Part shown: positions 53,945-62,853 of the stretch, piece by piece
How the letters are laid out: each line of letters starts with the position of its first letter
How positions within the stretch are numbered: the first letter of the stretch is position 1
DNA from: Planctobacterium marinum
Lineage (GTDB): Bacteria; Pseudomonadota; Gammaproteobacteria; Enterobacterales; Alteromonadaceae
NCBI RefSeq assembly: GCF_036322805.1
Contig: NZ_AP027272.1
Coordinates: 4,402,001 to 4,466,000, forward strand
Direction of reading: 5' to 3'
Length of the DNA stretch: 64,000 nucleotides
The notes under the pieces: model-generated
Seen by the model: the letters and a program-made list of their open reading frames with translations, nothing else
Told to the model about the DNA's origin: nothing
Databases searched by the model: none
Made by a program: the position numbers and the translations under genes

Positions 53945-55963
53945 TTAGTAAGGTCCATTGACCTCTGAATCAGCTTGCCAGAGGCTATGCCAAACCTGAT
54001 TACCATGCACAAAGAAAACATTGTCGCCGTGGATCACGCTGCGGTCATCGGCACTCCAGGCATAGCTTTCCGGGTCATTTTCCACTTCCATACGATTAAC
54101 CACCTGCATTTGGGCTGCACCGGCGGTGGCGTTTACATCCAACATCAATAAACTATTGTGAGGTTGCCAAAGCGTAGTTGTGGTTCCCTCTTCGGCATTT
54201 TCATCAGTAACTTCAGTTTCCAGCCAACTCTCCAAAGGTAAGGCAAATTGATACTGCTGCCCAGTTTTTAATACCGATAATGCACGGTAGTCATATTCCA
54301 CTGGCGTGTAGGTGTCATCGAAAGAAACATTGGCAAGCTCAATGGGATTACTGGCATCGGATGCGTCAAACAAACTAACTTTTACACCCGTCGTAACAGG
54401 CAGCGTCTGCGGTGTATCACCAGTGCCGGGTAAATCCACTTCTTCCACCTCTTGCCCCACTCCTAGCAAATAGCCATTCTCCAACGGATGTAGATAGGAT
54501 GAGAATCCGGGTATCTCCAACGCGCCTGCCACAAAAGGTGCGGTATTGTCGGCTAAGTCGATGACGTAAAGCGGATCAACTCGTTCGAAGGTGACTATGT
54601 AAGCGCGATCCTGTATGAATCGCACAGCAAAAATATCCTCGTTGGGTTTACCAATCGCTTCCGGCTGTTCATCGTTTGGCAGTTGCGCTACCAGCTGTAA
54701 TGCACTGTCGCTTTGTTGCAATACGCTGAGCTTGTGCTCGGGGCCATTATCAGTCCACTGGCTGGTGACGATTCGCAAAAAGTTATCACTTTCACTCATA
54801 CGCAATTGTGGGGTACCGTCCCTTCCCCATAAACCGCCGTCAACTTCGCCCGAGGCGGCATAAGCAAACTGAGATGCAACGTCAAATTTATGTAGCGACA
54901 TTCCCTCTTGCACATGTGCCGCAAGATACAAACTATTGGTGGACATGTAACTGATATCTGCGTAGGTGCTCATGCAAATAGATTCAAACTGTTCCGGTTG
55001 TTCAATGTTAATACGCGTCACATGTAACAGATTGGCATAGCCATCAGCCTCGGTGGCCTCTTCCGGAATAAGACATTCTTCCGGCTGGCTTAGTTCTTGA
55101 GCGAGCTCATTGATCCGAATGTCAGGCATTAAATCCGCCATAGAAACAGTTTGCAAAAACTCGTAATTTGCGAGGCGCTGAGCGTCATCTTCTGGATAAG
55201 GATGTGGTAGCTCTACATAAGGGTTGTAGGAAGTCACCAGATAAATATGGTTATCGATTCGACGACTGGCTACCAGCCAACCATCCACTGAAATAGCAGC
55301 GACTTCGTTAGTCTCAGTCGGTGAGCTGGTATCATACAGATTTAGGTCAACTGAGTTGCTCCAGCCACCGTCAGGCGCAAAAAAGCTAGTACTGGCTATG
55401 TCCATCAGAGTCATGAATGGAAAACCACTAGACACCACAGACAATCGGTCTTCATATAAGTACATGCCATTGATATTGCTATTTTCTGACTCAACAGCAA
55501 TATCATTCACTTCAGTTAAGCTAAAATCATCGTTGCGTTGCATCACCCGAACGCTAGCGGCTGGCATTTCCACGCCATTCCAGACGGGTTGTGTGGCGAT
55601 GTACAAAATATTGCCGTCGTACTCGACGCGATCCGTTTCATCTACTCCTTCTTCTGCCGTGTTGGTTTGAGAAAAATTACTGCTACTAGCTGCATCGTTG
55701 AACTCCAGAGTGGGTGCGGCTGGAATACCACCATCTCGGTCAGTACCCGCTGAGCGACTATAAATACCATTCTTGAGATAACGTTCAAATTCGCCAGGCC
55801 CGGATAATACCAAACTACCTGAAATGGCTTGCGCGCCATTGATTTCGGGTAATTGTGGCGCTGGTGGCTCAGGCGGTGTAATGGGAGTGGTGGCAGTGTC
55901 TGAACCACCGCAAGCGGTTAACAGTGCGATGGCACATGAGAGAGATAAAGCACGTTTGATCAT
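53945..55963 (-). CDS. beta-propeller domain lipoprotein
   Basis: 672 residues. The signal peptide ends in a lipobox (LLTAC, then GGSD), so it is a lipoprotein. It is followed by a proline-rich linker and a long region typical of the secreted beta-propeller family (DRVEYDGNILYIATQP, VASRRIDNHIYLVTSYNPY, YIVTFERVDPLYVIDL, GYLLGVGQEVEE). AGGAG precedes the ATG. Function is unknown for the family; possibly a periplasmic or surface scaffold. It stands alone, divergent from the MipA gene. Confidence 0.82.
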   Translation of the reverse strand: MIKRALSLSCAIALLTACGGSDTATTPITPPEPPAPQLPEINGAQAISGSLVLSGPGEFERYLKNGIYSRSAGTDRDGGIPAAPTLEFNDAASSSNFSQTNTAEEGVDETDRVEYDGNILYIATQPVWNGVEMPAASVRVMQRNDDFSLTEVNDIAVESENSNINGMYLYEDRLSVVSSGFPFMTLMDIASTSFFAPDGGWSNSVDLNLYDTSSPTETNEVAAISVDGWLVASRRIDNHIYLVTSYNPYVELPHPYPEDDAQRLANYEFLQTVSMADLMPDIRINELAQELSQPEECLIPEEATEADGYANLLHVTRINIEQPEQFESICMSTYADISYMSTNSLYLAAHVQEGMSLHKFDVASQFAYAASGEVDGGLWGRDGTPQLRMSESDNFLRIVTSQWTDNGPEHKLSVLQQSDSALQLVAQLPNDEQPEAIGKPNEDIFAVRFIQDRAYIVTFERVDPLYVIDLADNTAPFVAGALEIPGFSSYLHPLENGYLLGVGQEVEEVDLPGTGDTPQTLPVTTGVKVSLFDASDASNPIELANVSFDDTYTPVEYDYRALSVLKTGQQYQFALPLESWLETEVTDENAEEGTTTTLWQPHNSLLMLDVNATAGAAQMQVVNRMEVENDPESYAWSADDRSVIHGDNVFFVHGNQVWHSLWQADSEVNGPY

Positions 55964-56169
55964 GGCTAACTCCTGAGACGATGATCCTGGTTGAATGTTT
56001 TTGATGAAAAAGTAAACCTTGTAATGGCAATTATATTAGGCTCACGGTTCACCAAAATCCGTTCCAAAATCTTAAGAAATGTGTTTATTTGTAATCGCCT
56101 GATGTGGCCTTGTCAGACCTTTGATAAGCTTAACCATATTGAAATAACCATCGAGTACCCATTGTCCCC

Positions 56170-57105
56170 ATGCCAACAGGAATGCAACTGACCTATAAAC
56201 AAACATGCAAAGCAACTCTTGCCCTTTGCTTGTTGTGTGTGTCAGCAATATCCAGCGCCCGGGAAGAGCAAGAACAGTGCATGGCATCTTATTGTCTCGA
56301 AAAAGGCCAATTAGAGATTGCCGTCGGTTTAGGTGCCGGGGTGCGCACCAATCCCCTCTATCAAACCGACAATACCCCGCTGGTGGTGATCCCCGACATC
56401 GCCTGGTACGGCGAAAACTGGTACCTGGACAATACAGAAATAGGCTACCAATGGATTCAGCAAGAAACGTTTGCAGCAGAAGGCTTTGTTACCCTGAACG
56501 GCGAATATGGATATTTCAGAAGCAGTCACTTTAGCAACTTTGTCTTAGATGGCAGCAGCATCTCAAGCGGTTTTGAAAGTGGTACGGCTCCGGGCCTTGC
56601 TCCGAATGACGAAGATGACAATCAACAAGATATTTTCCTCAACATACAGGTTTCTCCTGAAAACGTGGCAAAACGCAAACTCGGCATAGACGCCGGCATT
56701 CGATTACATTGGTACCAGGGTGACAATGAATGGACCTTAAGTGCTGCCCACGACATTAATGACGTTTATCAAGGTGGGTCACTCAGTGCTAACTATCGAC
56801 GCTTTATGGAACTGGGGGAATGGCGCGTTATTGCCAACCTGCGTGCCACCTGGAAAAGCGCAGCGCTGTTAGATTATTATTATGGCATCGATGCTCGCGA
56901 TACCTTCGATGCCACACTGCACTACACAGCAGGTTCTGCCTGGTTCACACAGGTGGGCTTATCAGCCAACCGAAAAATAACGGAGAACTGGCGCTGGTTA
57001 TTACATATCAGTTATAACCATTTACCTTCCGCTATGTCGGATAGCCCGCTGGTAGATAAAAATTACACGATAACAACATTTGCAGGGGTTACTTATAGGT
57101 TCTAG
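56170..57105 (+). CDS. MipA/OmpV-family outer membrane protein
   Basis: 311 residues (an ATG at 56182 would remove four). A signal peptide (LALCLLCVSAISSA) is followed by beta strands of the MipA/OmpV barrel: LEIAVGLGAGVRTNPLY, VVIPDIAWYGENWYLDNTEIGY and a closing YTITTFAGVTYRF with terminal phenylalanine. The family includes a scaffold for murein enzymes and envelope-stress porins. It is first in a likely four-gene operon with a DUF3019 protein, a response regulator and a histidine kinase. Confidence 0.9.
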   Translation: MPTGMQLTYKQTCKATLALCLLCVSAISSAREEQEQCMASYCLEKGQLEIAVGLGAGVRTNPLYQTDNTPLVVIPDIAWYGENWYLDNTEIGYQWIQQETFAAEGFVTLNGEYGYFRSSHFSNFVLDGSSISSGFESGTAPGLAPNDEDDNQQDIFLNIQVSPENVAKRKLGIDAGIRLHWYQGDNEWTLSAAHDINDVYQGGSLSANYRRFMELGEWRVIANLRATWKSAALLDYYYGIDARDTFDATLHYTAGSAWFTQVGLSANRKITENWRWLLHISYNHLPSAMSDSPLVDKNYTITTFAGVTYRF

Positions 57106-57115
57106 GACCTGGCTG

Positions 57116-57487
57116 TTGAAGCCTTTATTGATTTGGTGCGGGATTACCATATTGCCAGCTACCGCCTCACCAGAAGAGTGGCAAATCGCTCCCTCGACTT
57201 GTTTTACTGACAAGCCGGGCGGGCTTTGTCGTCTCTCATTAAACATCAATTTGCCAAGGGACCTGATTAACACGCGACAAGAAGTATGTTTTGTACTAGG
57301 TGATACTCTGCTTAGATGTATACGCAGTGATTTGGGTCAGATTGAGTTCACCCTTGAACTAACCCAAAGCACCGAATTGCAAATACTGGTTGATGGTCAA
57401 CTCAGCGCGCGTAAAATCCTGCAAGTGCAGAGTCTGACCCCTTCATCAAAACGGCGCCGAGTGCGCAACCCCTGGAGTTTTTTCTGA
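57116..57487 (+). CDS. DUF3019 exported protein
   Basis: About 123 residues from TTG 57116, which is preceded by AGGA at 8 nt and opens a signal peptide (KPLLIWCGITILPATAS); a frame from 57080 overlaps the MipA gene end. The mature part (WQIAPSTCFTDKPGGLCRLSLN, split here; CFVLGDTLLRC; ILQVQSLTPSSKRRRVRNPWSFF at the end) fits DUF3019, with four cysteines likely in disulfides. Family function is unknown, but it is repeatedly seen beside MipA and a two-component pair. Its stop TGA shares its last A with the regulator's ATG at 57487. Confidence 0.78.
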   Translation: MKPLLIWCGITILPATASPEEWQIAPSTCFTDKPGGLCRLSLNINLPRDLINTRQEVCFVLGDTLLRCIRSDLGQIEFTLELTQSTELQILVDGQLSARKILQVQSLTPSSKRRRVRNPWSFF

Positions 57488-58191
57488 TGCATAAAGCCAT
57501 TCTTGTGGAAGATGATGAGAAGTTACGCAAACTAACTCAAGAGTTTCTGAACGCCAATGATATTCAAACTTTAGCGTTAGAAGACGGCTCAGATTTAGAA
57601 AAACAGATCGCCTTGTTTGAGCCAGAATTACTCATTCTCGACATCATGCTACCAGGTAAAGACGGTTTAACCCTGTGTCGCGAGATTCGCAGCCAATTTA
57701 CGGGACCGATCCTGTTCATGAGCGCCAAAGGCGACAACGTTGATCAGGTCATAGGCTTGGAACTGGGAGCTGATGATTATATTGTTAAGCCGGTTGAACC
57801 CCGATTATTACTGGCAAGAGTTCATGCGCTATTAAGACGAGTAAATCCGATACAAACCAGTAGCAAAGAGAGCAATGAAGACCTGCTGCGCTTTGGACAG
57901 CTGACAATCGATAAGAAATCCAGACAAACCAGCCTCAAGGGAGAGACAGTGCAACTCACCAGTCACGAGTTTGATATGCTGTGGCTGTTGGCAAAAAACG
58001 CTTCTAAGGTAGTGGATAGAGACACCCTCTACACGGAAATTATTGGCCGCGAATACGATGGCGTAGACCGCTCTGCCGATGTGCGCATTTCTCGCCTGAG
58101 AAAAAAGTTACACGACGATGCCAAGGCGCCTTTCCGTATCAAAACCATCTGGGGCAAAGGCTTCTTTTTTGTCTCTGATGCCTGGGATTAG
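57487..58191 (+). CDS. OmpR-family response regulator
   Basis: 234 residues. The receiver domain has E8-D9-D10, phospho-acceptor D52 (LLILDIMLPGKDG) and lysine in IVKPVEPRLL; the winged helix has LTSHEFDMLWLL and ADVRISRLRKKL with wing TIWGKGFFF. The layout and RstA-like sequence suggest envelope or cation stress, by family resemblance only. It overlaps the DUF3019 stop by one base, and the kinase starts 18 bp downstream. Confidence 0.93.
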   Translation: MHKAILVEDDEKLRKLTQEFLNANDIQTLALEDGSDLEKQIALFEPELLILDIMLPGKDGLTLCREIRSQFTGPILFMSAKGDNVDQVIGLELGADDYIVKPVEPRLLLARVHALLRRVNPIQTSSKESNEDLLRFGQLTIDKKSRQTSLKGETVQLTSHEFDMLWLLAKNASKVVDRDTLYTEIIGREYDGVDRSADVRISRLRKKLHDDAKAPFRIKTIWGKGFFFVSDAWD

Positions 58192-58209
58192 CGAGCTTTT
58201 GGGGCATTC

Positions 58210-59433
58210 GTGTTACGCATATTCATCAGTTTCTATCTATTTATCGTACTAGCACTGGTTGGCCTTACATCACTGTTAGATACGCTGATGTTGGAAAATA
58301 CCAGCGAAAACAAGCAAATCGAGTCCCTCGCCCAGAGCTTGCGCTTTGTACAACAAGATACTGATATCGCCGAACTGAACGACAGTGCTCACCTCTCTGC
58401 TCAGAAGATACCAAGTTCGTCTTTGGCATTGGCCCCTTCACAGGAAATTCAATTCCAACAGCAAGGGTATATTATTTCATACGAAACTGACGATACCCCG
58501 AATATCTATACGCAATTGCCAGATGGTCATTATTTACAGGTAAAGATGGCAGAAAACGATCGCCCCATCGGCGTCATTTTCTGGTATCGCATTGCCTTTT
58601 TTACGCTCCTGGCATTGCTTGTAGCACTGTGGACCTGGCCTTTGTGGCGAGATATCAAGAAACTGGAAAAAGCGGCTCGCTCAGTACAAACCGATGGCAG
58701 TATTGAATCGGTGAATTTAAGCCCATCCTCTAACCTCAATGTTATCTCCCAAGCGTTAGATAATCTCAGTCAGCAAGTGCGAAACCTGTTAAACAATCAA
58801 CGGGAACTTACCAGTGCGGTTGCCCATGAATTCCGCACCCCTCTGGCGCGCCTCAAATTCTCAATGGCCACACTACCGGATTCCACATTGCAAACAGACA
58901 TGCAAGAAGATCTCAATGAACTGGATCGATTAACCCAGGAAATGTTGGAGTTTTCCCAATCGGAACATCATACACCGGAGCTTTCAGTCGCCGAGATCCC
59001 GGTAAAGGAGATGACACAGGCCCTCATCGCCGGACTACCTAAACAACACACCGAAAAAATTAGCATCAACAACCTTTGCCAGGAACACACCTTAATAGCC
59101 GACGGCCACTTTGTGGAAAGAGCCTTGCTCAACCTGATAAACAACGCCCTAAAGTACGCTGAACAACGCATTCAAGTCAGCAGTGAAGTCACCCAAAGCG
59201 GTCTATTGTTAGTGGTGGAAGATGATGGACCGGGGATTCCACAAGATTTAAGAAGTAAGATATTTGATGCCTTCTACCGTCCCGATCAAAGCCGTACCCG
59301 GGATAAGGGTGGTGCGGGCCTTGGCTTGGCTACGGTGAAAAAGATCCAGCAATGGCACGGTGGTGTTGTTTGGGTGGGAGACAGTGAGCTGGGGGGAGCG
59401 CGTTTTGTGCTCAGTTACCCCTATCAGGGTTAA
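58210..59433 (+). CDS. membrane sensor histidine kinase
   Basis: 407 residues from a GTG start. N-terminal helix (IFISFYLFIVLALVGLTSLL), a short periplasmic sensor of about 95 residues, a second helix (about 122-142), a HAMP-like linker, HisKA with H206 (VAHEFRTPLARL) and HATPase_c (LINNALKYAE, EDDGPGIP, GAGLGLATVKKI). Intact, and the partner of the regulator at 57487. Its last 4 bp overlap the convergent small gene ending at 59430. Confidence 0.92.
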   Translation: MLRIFISFYLFIVLALVGLTSLLDTLMLENTSENKQIESLAQSLRFVQQDTDIAELNDSAHLSAQKIPSSSLALAPSQEIQFQQQGYIISYETDDTPNIYTQLPDGHYLQVKMAENDRPIGVIFWYRIAFFTLLALLVALWTWPLWRDIKKLEKAARSVQTDGSIESVNLSPSSNLNVISQALDNLSQQVRNLLNNQRELTSAVAHEFRTPLARLKFSMATLPDSTLQTDMQEDLNELDRLTQEMLEFSQSEHHTPELSVAEIPVKEMTQALIAGLPKQHTEKISINNLCQEHTLIADGHFVERALLNLINNALKYAEQRIQVSSEVTQSGLLLVVEDDGPGIPQDLRSKIFDAFYRPDQSRTRDKGGAGLGLATVKKIQQWHGGVVWVGDSELGGARFVLSYPYQG

Positions 59434-59801
59434 CTATTTTTTGCCGGAAACAACACCCGACTGCTCACAAATTCAGCGCAAACAATTTTTAAGGTTTCAC
59501 CGTAGACGTACGGGTTTTTATCGTCACCTTTACAATAATCTGCACTAAACTTGCGCATCCGCTCTTTGTCATTCGTCAATTGATTGAGATAAGTTTGTTG
59601 TTGCTCTGACAACTTTGCCACATAAGGCTGCAAGTTATCTCGTAGTTCTGAGAGTTGTTCACGCTCGCTGTAGTTTGCAACAGATTCAAACCAGCCTGAA
59701 ACCTCGCCCTGTACGTCGCCCAACACATATTGTGCGAACGAGGTTTGCAATATTGCAAACAGGAAAGCGATTTCAATTAAGATAATAAATGCACGTTTCA
59801 T
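59430..59801 (-). CDS. small exported protein of unknown function
   Basis: 123 residues with a signal peptide (MKRAFIILIEIAFLFAILQTSFA) and a helical, charged mature part (SEREQLSELRDNLQPYVAKL, LTNDKERMRKFSADYC) holding two cysteines (DYCKG, IVCAEF) that may pair. Family not recognised. It is tail to tail with the histidine kinase (4-bp overlap). No strong ribosome binding site is visible, but the leader peptide is convincing. Confidence 0.62.
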   Translation of the reverse strand: MKRAFIILIEIAFLFAILQTSFAQYVLGDVQGEVSGWFESVANYSEREQLSELRDNLQPYVAKLSEQQQTYLNQLTNDKERMRKFSADYCKGDDKNPYVYGETLKIVCAEFVSSRVLFPAKNS

Positions 59802-59957
59802 TGCGTTAAATCAAGGTCCGATGTCAGTTTAAATTTTACTCTATATCGGCAAGCTTGCCAGTATTGATGAGTATGTAATTCGATAACCATTTCTCATAAT
59901 CAGCAAATGAGTAAGCCGTTTTATATTAATTTGACGATTTAATCCGGAAATAATTCC

Positions 59958-61508
59958 ATGCCAGCCACCATGAACAAATGTGAACCTGATATACTAGAGC
60001 AGAGAACGCAACACAAATCGCAGCAACACACTATGAGTGAAGAGCAAAACAGCGCCGCAAATGACAACGCAGATAAAGCGGTGCAACAGCAAATCCCTAT
60101 CAAAGACATCACACCAATTAAAATTCACAAACCCGATGCCGACAAGCGTGGAGATCATTATACCCCTCGCAGTCATGTCTACGTGCGTCAGGTAAAGGGG
60201 GCGTTGGAAACCTTCAGGCGCTTTTTTGGTGGTTTTTTTATTTTGCTTTTCGCGGGTTTGCCGTGGCTGCAGTTCGGTGGTCATCAGGCCATCCTGTTTG
60301 ACCTCGAAGCACAACGCTTTCACGTATTTGGTATGACCTTGTGGCCTCAGGATCTCACCTTGCTGGCCTGGATCTTTATTATCGCCGCGTTTGCGCTATT
60401 TGTTGTCACTACCTTTGCCGGTCGTGTTTGGTGTGGGTTCATGTGTCCACAAACCACCTGGACCTATATGTACATCTGGTTCGAACACAAAATTGAAGGC
60501 CCTCGTAATAAACGTATTAAGCTCGATGAACGGGCGATGGACTTTGACAAATTTTGGCGAAAAACCCTGAAACACCTGTGCTGGTTGATGGTGGCGTTGC
60601 TTACATCCCTTACCTTTGTGGGTTACTTTGTGCCAATCGATGCGCTGTTTGCCGATTTCTTTACCTTAGAAACGGGCTTTTGGGTGACCTTTTGGGTGCT
60701 GTTTTTTACTTTCTGTACTTATGGTAACGCAGGCTGGATGCGGGAAATTATGTGCACCCATATTTGTCCTTATGCGCGTTTTCAATCGGCCATGTTTGAC
60801 GCTGATACCTTTACCGTAGCTTACGATGCAACGCGAGGTGAAAAGCGCGGCCCTCGCGGTCGTAAAATGACCCAGGAAAAACTACAAGAAAAAGGTCTGG
60901 GTGATTGTATTGATTGCAATCTCTGTGTTCAGGTTTGTCCTACAGGTATCGATATCCGCAATGGTCTGCAATATGAATGTATCAATTGCGGAGCCTGCGT
61001 CGATGCTTGTAATGGTGTAATGGAAAAGATGGGCTATAAAAAGAATCTCATCAGCTTTACCAGCGAGCATCGTCTGCAAGGCAAGTACACCAAAATTCTG
61101 CGTCCTAAGCTCGTTGGATACGTGGTGGTATTAACCGTTATGGTGGCCTTGTTAGCGCTTGAGATCTTCACTCGTGTCCCTCTGGAAGTCGATATCATCA
61201 GAGATAGAAACGCCCTTTACCGGGAAACTTATGACGGTTTAATTGAGAATGTCTACACCTTAAAGATTCTCAATAAGTCGCAGCAGGATTTCAGTTATAC
61301 TGTGGCCATCGAGGGTTTACCAGAACACAAATTCATCGGCGAGAGTGAGTTTACTGTCAGGGGCAGCGAAATATTCACCTTACCCATCAGTGTCGCGATT
61401 GACCCGTACCTGCTGGAAGACAGAGTTACGGATATTCGCATTAAAGTGGTCGCTCAGGAAAACCCTGAGATTAAAGTGAGTGAGCCCAGTAAATTCCTGT
61501 ACCGATAA
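59958..61508 (+). CDS. ccoG: cytochrome c oxidase accessory protein CcoG (FixG/RdxA)
   Basis: 516 residues; an in-frame ATG at 60033 is an alternative start but lacks an upstream site. Membrane helices (FGGFFILLFAGLPWLQF, LLAWIFIIAAFALFVVTTFAG, LCWLMVALLTSLTFVGYFV and more) surround VWCGFMCPQTTW and CTHICPYARF. Two 4Fe-4S motifs follow (CIDCNLCVQVCP and CINCGACVDAC) and a periplasmic Ig-like C-terminal domain (about 420-516). CcoG reduces copper for assembly of cbb3-type oxidase. No ccoNOP genes are in the window. The SrkA gene starts 13 bp after its stop. Confidence 0.93.
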   Translation: MPATMNKCEPDILEQRTQHKSQQHTMSEEQNSAANDNADKAVQQQIPIKDITPIKIHKPDADKRGDHYTPRSHVYVRQVKGALETFRRFFGGFFILLFAGLPWLQFGGHQAILFDLEAQRFHVFGMTLWPQDLTLLAWIFIIAAFALFVVTTFAGRVWCGFMCPQTTWTYMYIWFEHKIEGPRNKRIKLDERAMDFDKFWRKTLKHLCWLMVALLTSLTFVGYFVPIDALFADFFTLETGFWVTFWVLFFTFCTYGNAGWMREIMCTHICPYARFQSAMFDADTFTVAYDATRGEKRGPRGRKMTQEKLQEKGLGDCIDCNLCVQVCPTGIDIRNGLQYECINCGACVDACNGVMEKMGYKKNLISFTSEHRLQGKYTKILRPKLVGYVVVLTVMVALLALEIFTRVPLEVDIIRDRNALYRETYDGLIENVYTLKILNKSQQDFSYTVAIEGLPEHKFIGESEFTVRGSEIFTLPISVAIDPYLLEDRVTDIRIKVVAQENPEIKVSEPSKFLYR

Positions 61509-61521
61509 AACAAGGAAAAGC

Positions 61522-62493
61522 GTGTCACAATTTAATTTTTCTGGTTTAACACCGGATCTGATTCTGGATGCCGTTGAAACCACCGGCATCTACCCGGTTT
61601 CCGGATTACTGGCATTAAACAGCTACGAAAATCGAGTTTATCAATTTTTGGCCGAAGACAATCTTCGCTATGTGGTGAAATTTTATCGTCCGCAGCGTTG
61701 GAGCGATGCCCAAATTCAGGAGGAACACGACTTCACCCATGAATTGCTGGAGCACGAAGTCCCGGTTTGTGCTCCCATCAAATTCGAAGGAAACAGCCTG
61801 TTAAGCCACCAGGAATTTCGCTTTGCGGTATTTCCCTCAGTGGGAGGGCGTCAGTTCGAAGTGGATAATCTCGACCAATTAGAGTGGATGGGGCGCTTTA
61901 TCGGTCGCATTCATCAAGTGGCTGCAGGCAAAGCATTCAAGCATCGCCCGGCGCTGGATATCCACAGTCACTTGCTGGAACCTAAGCAACAACTCTCAGC
62001 CAGTGAACTGATCCCGGAATCTTTGCACAAAGCCTTTTTCACTATTTTGGATGTCTTACAGGACAAAGTAACCGAATGCTACTTCGATGCTACAAACATC
62101 CGACTACACGGCGATTGTCACCCCGGCAATATCTTATGGCGAGATGGGCCAACATTTGTAGATATGGATGATTGTCGCAGTGGTCCCGCCATTCAGGATC
62201 TGTGGATGATGCTCAGTGGCGACCGACAGAACCAGTTACTGCAATTGGATACGCTGGTGTGCGCCTATGAAGAATTTGCCGAGTTTGATACGGCTCAGTT
62301 AAAGCTGATTGAACCACTGCGGGCCATGCGCCTGGTGCACTACATGGCCTGGCTGGATAAACGCTGGCGAGACCCTGCATTCCCACAGGCTTTTCCCTGG
62401 TTTGGTAGTGAAAAATACTGGGAACAACAAATACTCACCCTTAAAGAACAAGTGGCGGCATTGGATGAGCCAGCATTAAAGCTCAATCCGTAG
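61522..62493 (+). CDS. srkA: stress response kinase A (YihE-like)
   Basis: 323 residues from GTG 61522, preceded by AAGGAAA; the longer frame overlaps ccoG. An aminoglycoside-phosphotransferase/RIO-like kinase fold: ALNSYENRVYQFLAED, the lysine in YVVKFYRPQRW, catalytic loop RLHGDCHPGNILW and metal site FVDMDDC. SrkA/YihE is a Ser/Thr protein kinase that protects against envelope stress and programmed death in E. coli. The 13-bp gap to ccoG suggests co-transcription. Confidence 0.9.
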   Translation: MSQFNFSGLTPDLILDAVETTGIYPVSGLLALNSYENRVYQFLAEDNLRYVVKFYRPQRWSDAQIQEEHDFTHELLEHEVPVCAPIKFEGNSLLSHQEFRFAVFPSVGGRQFEVDNLDQLEWMGRFIGRIHQVAAGKAFKHRPALDIHSHLLEPKQQLSASELIPESLHKAFFTILDVLQDKVTECYFDATNIRLHGDCHPGNILWRDGPTFVDMDDCRSGPAIQDLWMMLSGDRQNQLLQLDTLVCAYEEFAEFDTAQLKLIEPLRAMRLVHYMAWLDKRWRDPAFPQAFPWFGSEKYWEQQILTLKEQVAALDEPALKLNP

Positions 62494-62546
62494 CCCTCAA
62501 TTTATTCTTGTTTGCTATTAAAAAATTACTTTTTCAAAATTTTAAG

Positions 62547-62552
62547 TATAAT
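62547..62552 (+). promoter_or_regulatory. candidate -10 element of the riboswitch transcript
   Basis: TATAAT at 62547-62552, about 10 bp before the riboswitch begins. No good -35 at standard spacing was found. Confidence 0.4.
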
Positions 62553-62559
62553 CCTTCAG

Positions 62560-62785
62560 CTTCAGGTGCTTGCTGTGAAAACCTTCGCAGCGAGTTAAAC
62601 GGGAACCAAGTGCCGTTCTTTTTCAGAACCAGTCTTGGGCTGCCCCCGCAACGGTAATTAAGCAGGAAAGAAACTCGAGTTTCTTACCGGATTTTATCTC
62701 GCGCCACTGTCTTGACGGGAAGGCGATAAAGTCTGCCACAGAGCTGTTTAAAAGCCCGGATACCGGCCTGTCTGGTTCCTTCACA
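62560..62785 (+). ncRNA. cobalamin riboswitch
   Basis: Conserved B12-aptamer segments appear in order: GGGAACCAAGTGC (about 62601-62613), GGGCTGCCCCCGCAACGGTAA (62638-62658, cut: GCTGCCCCCGCAACGGT), the B12 box GCCACTGTC with GACGGGAAGGCG (62703-62725) and AAGCCCGGATACCGGCC (62751-62767). It sits in the 360-bp gap between srkA and the TonB-dependent receptor. The aptamer is expected to repress the downstream gene when adenosylcobalamin is present. The 70 bp between aptamer and ATG would hold the expression platform. Confidence 0.93.
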
Positions 62786-62853
62786 CTGAATCATATCAGT
62801 AGTGCAAGGGTTGAGTTACCGCATTCGGGTGGAATGCTAAACGAGAACACACA

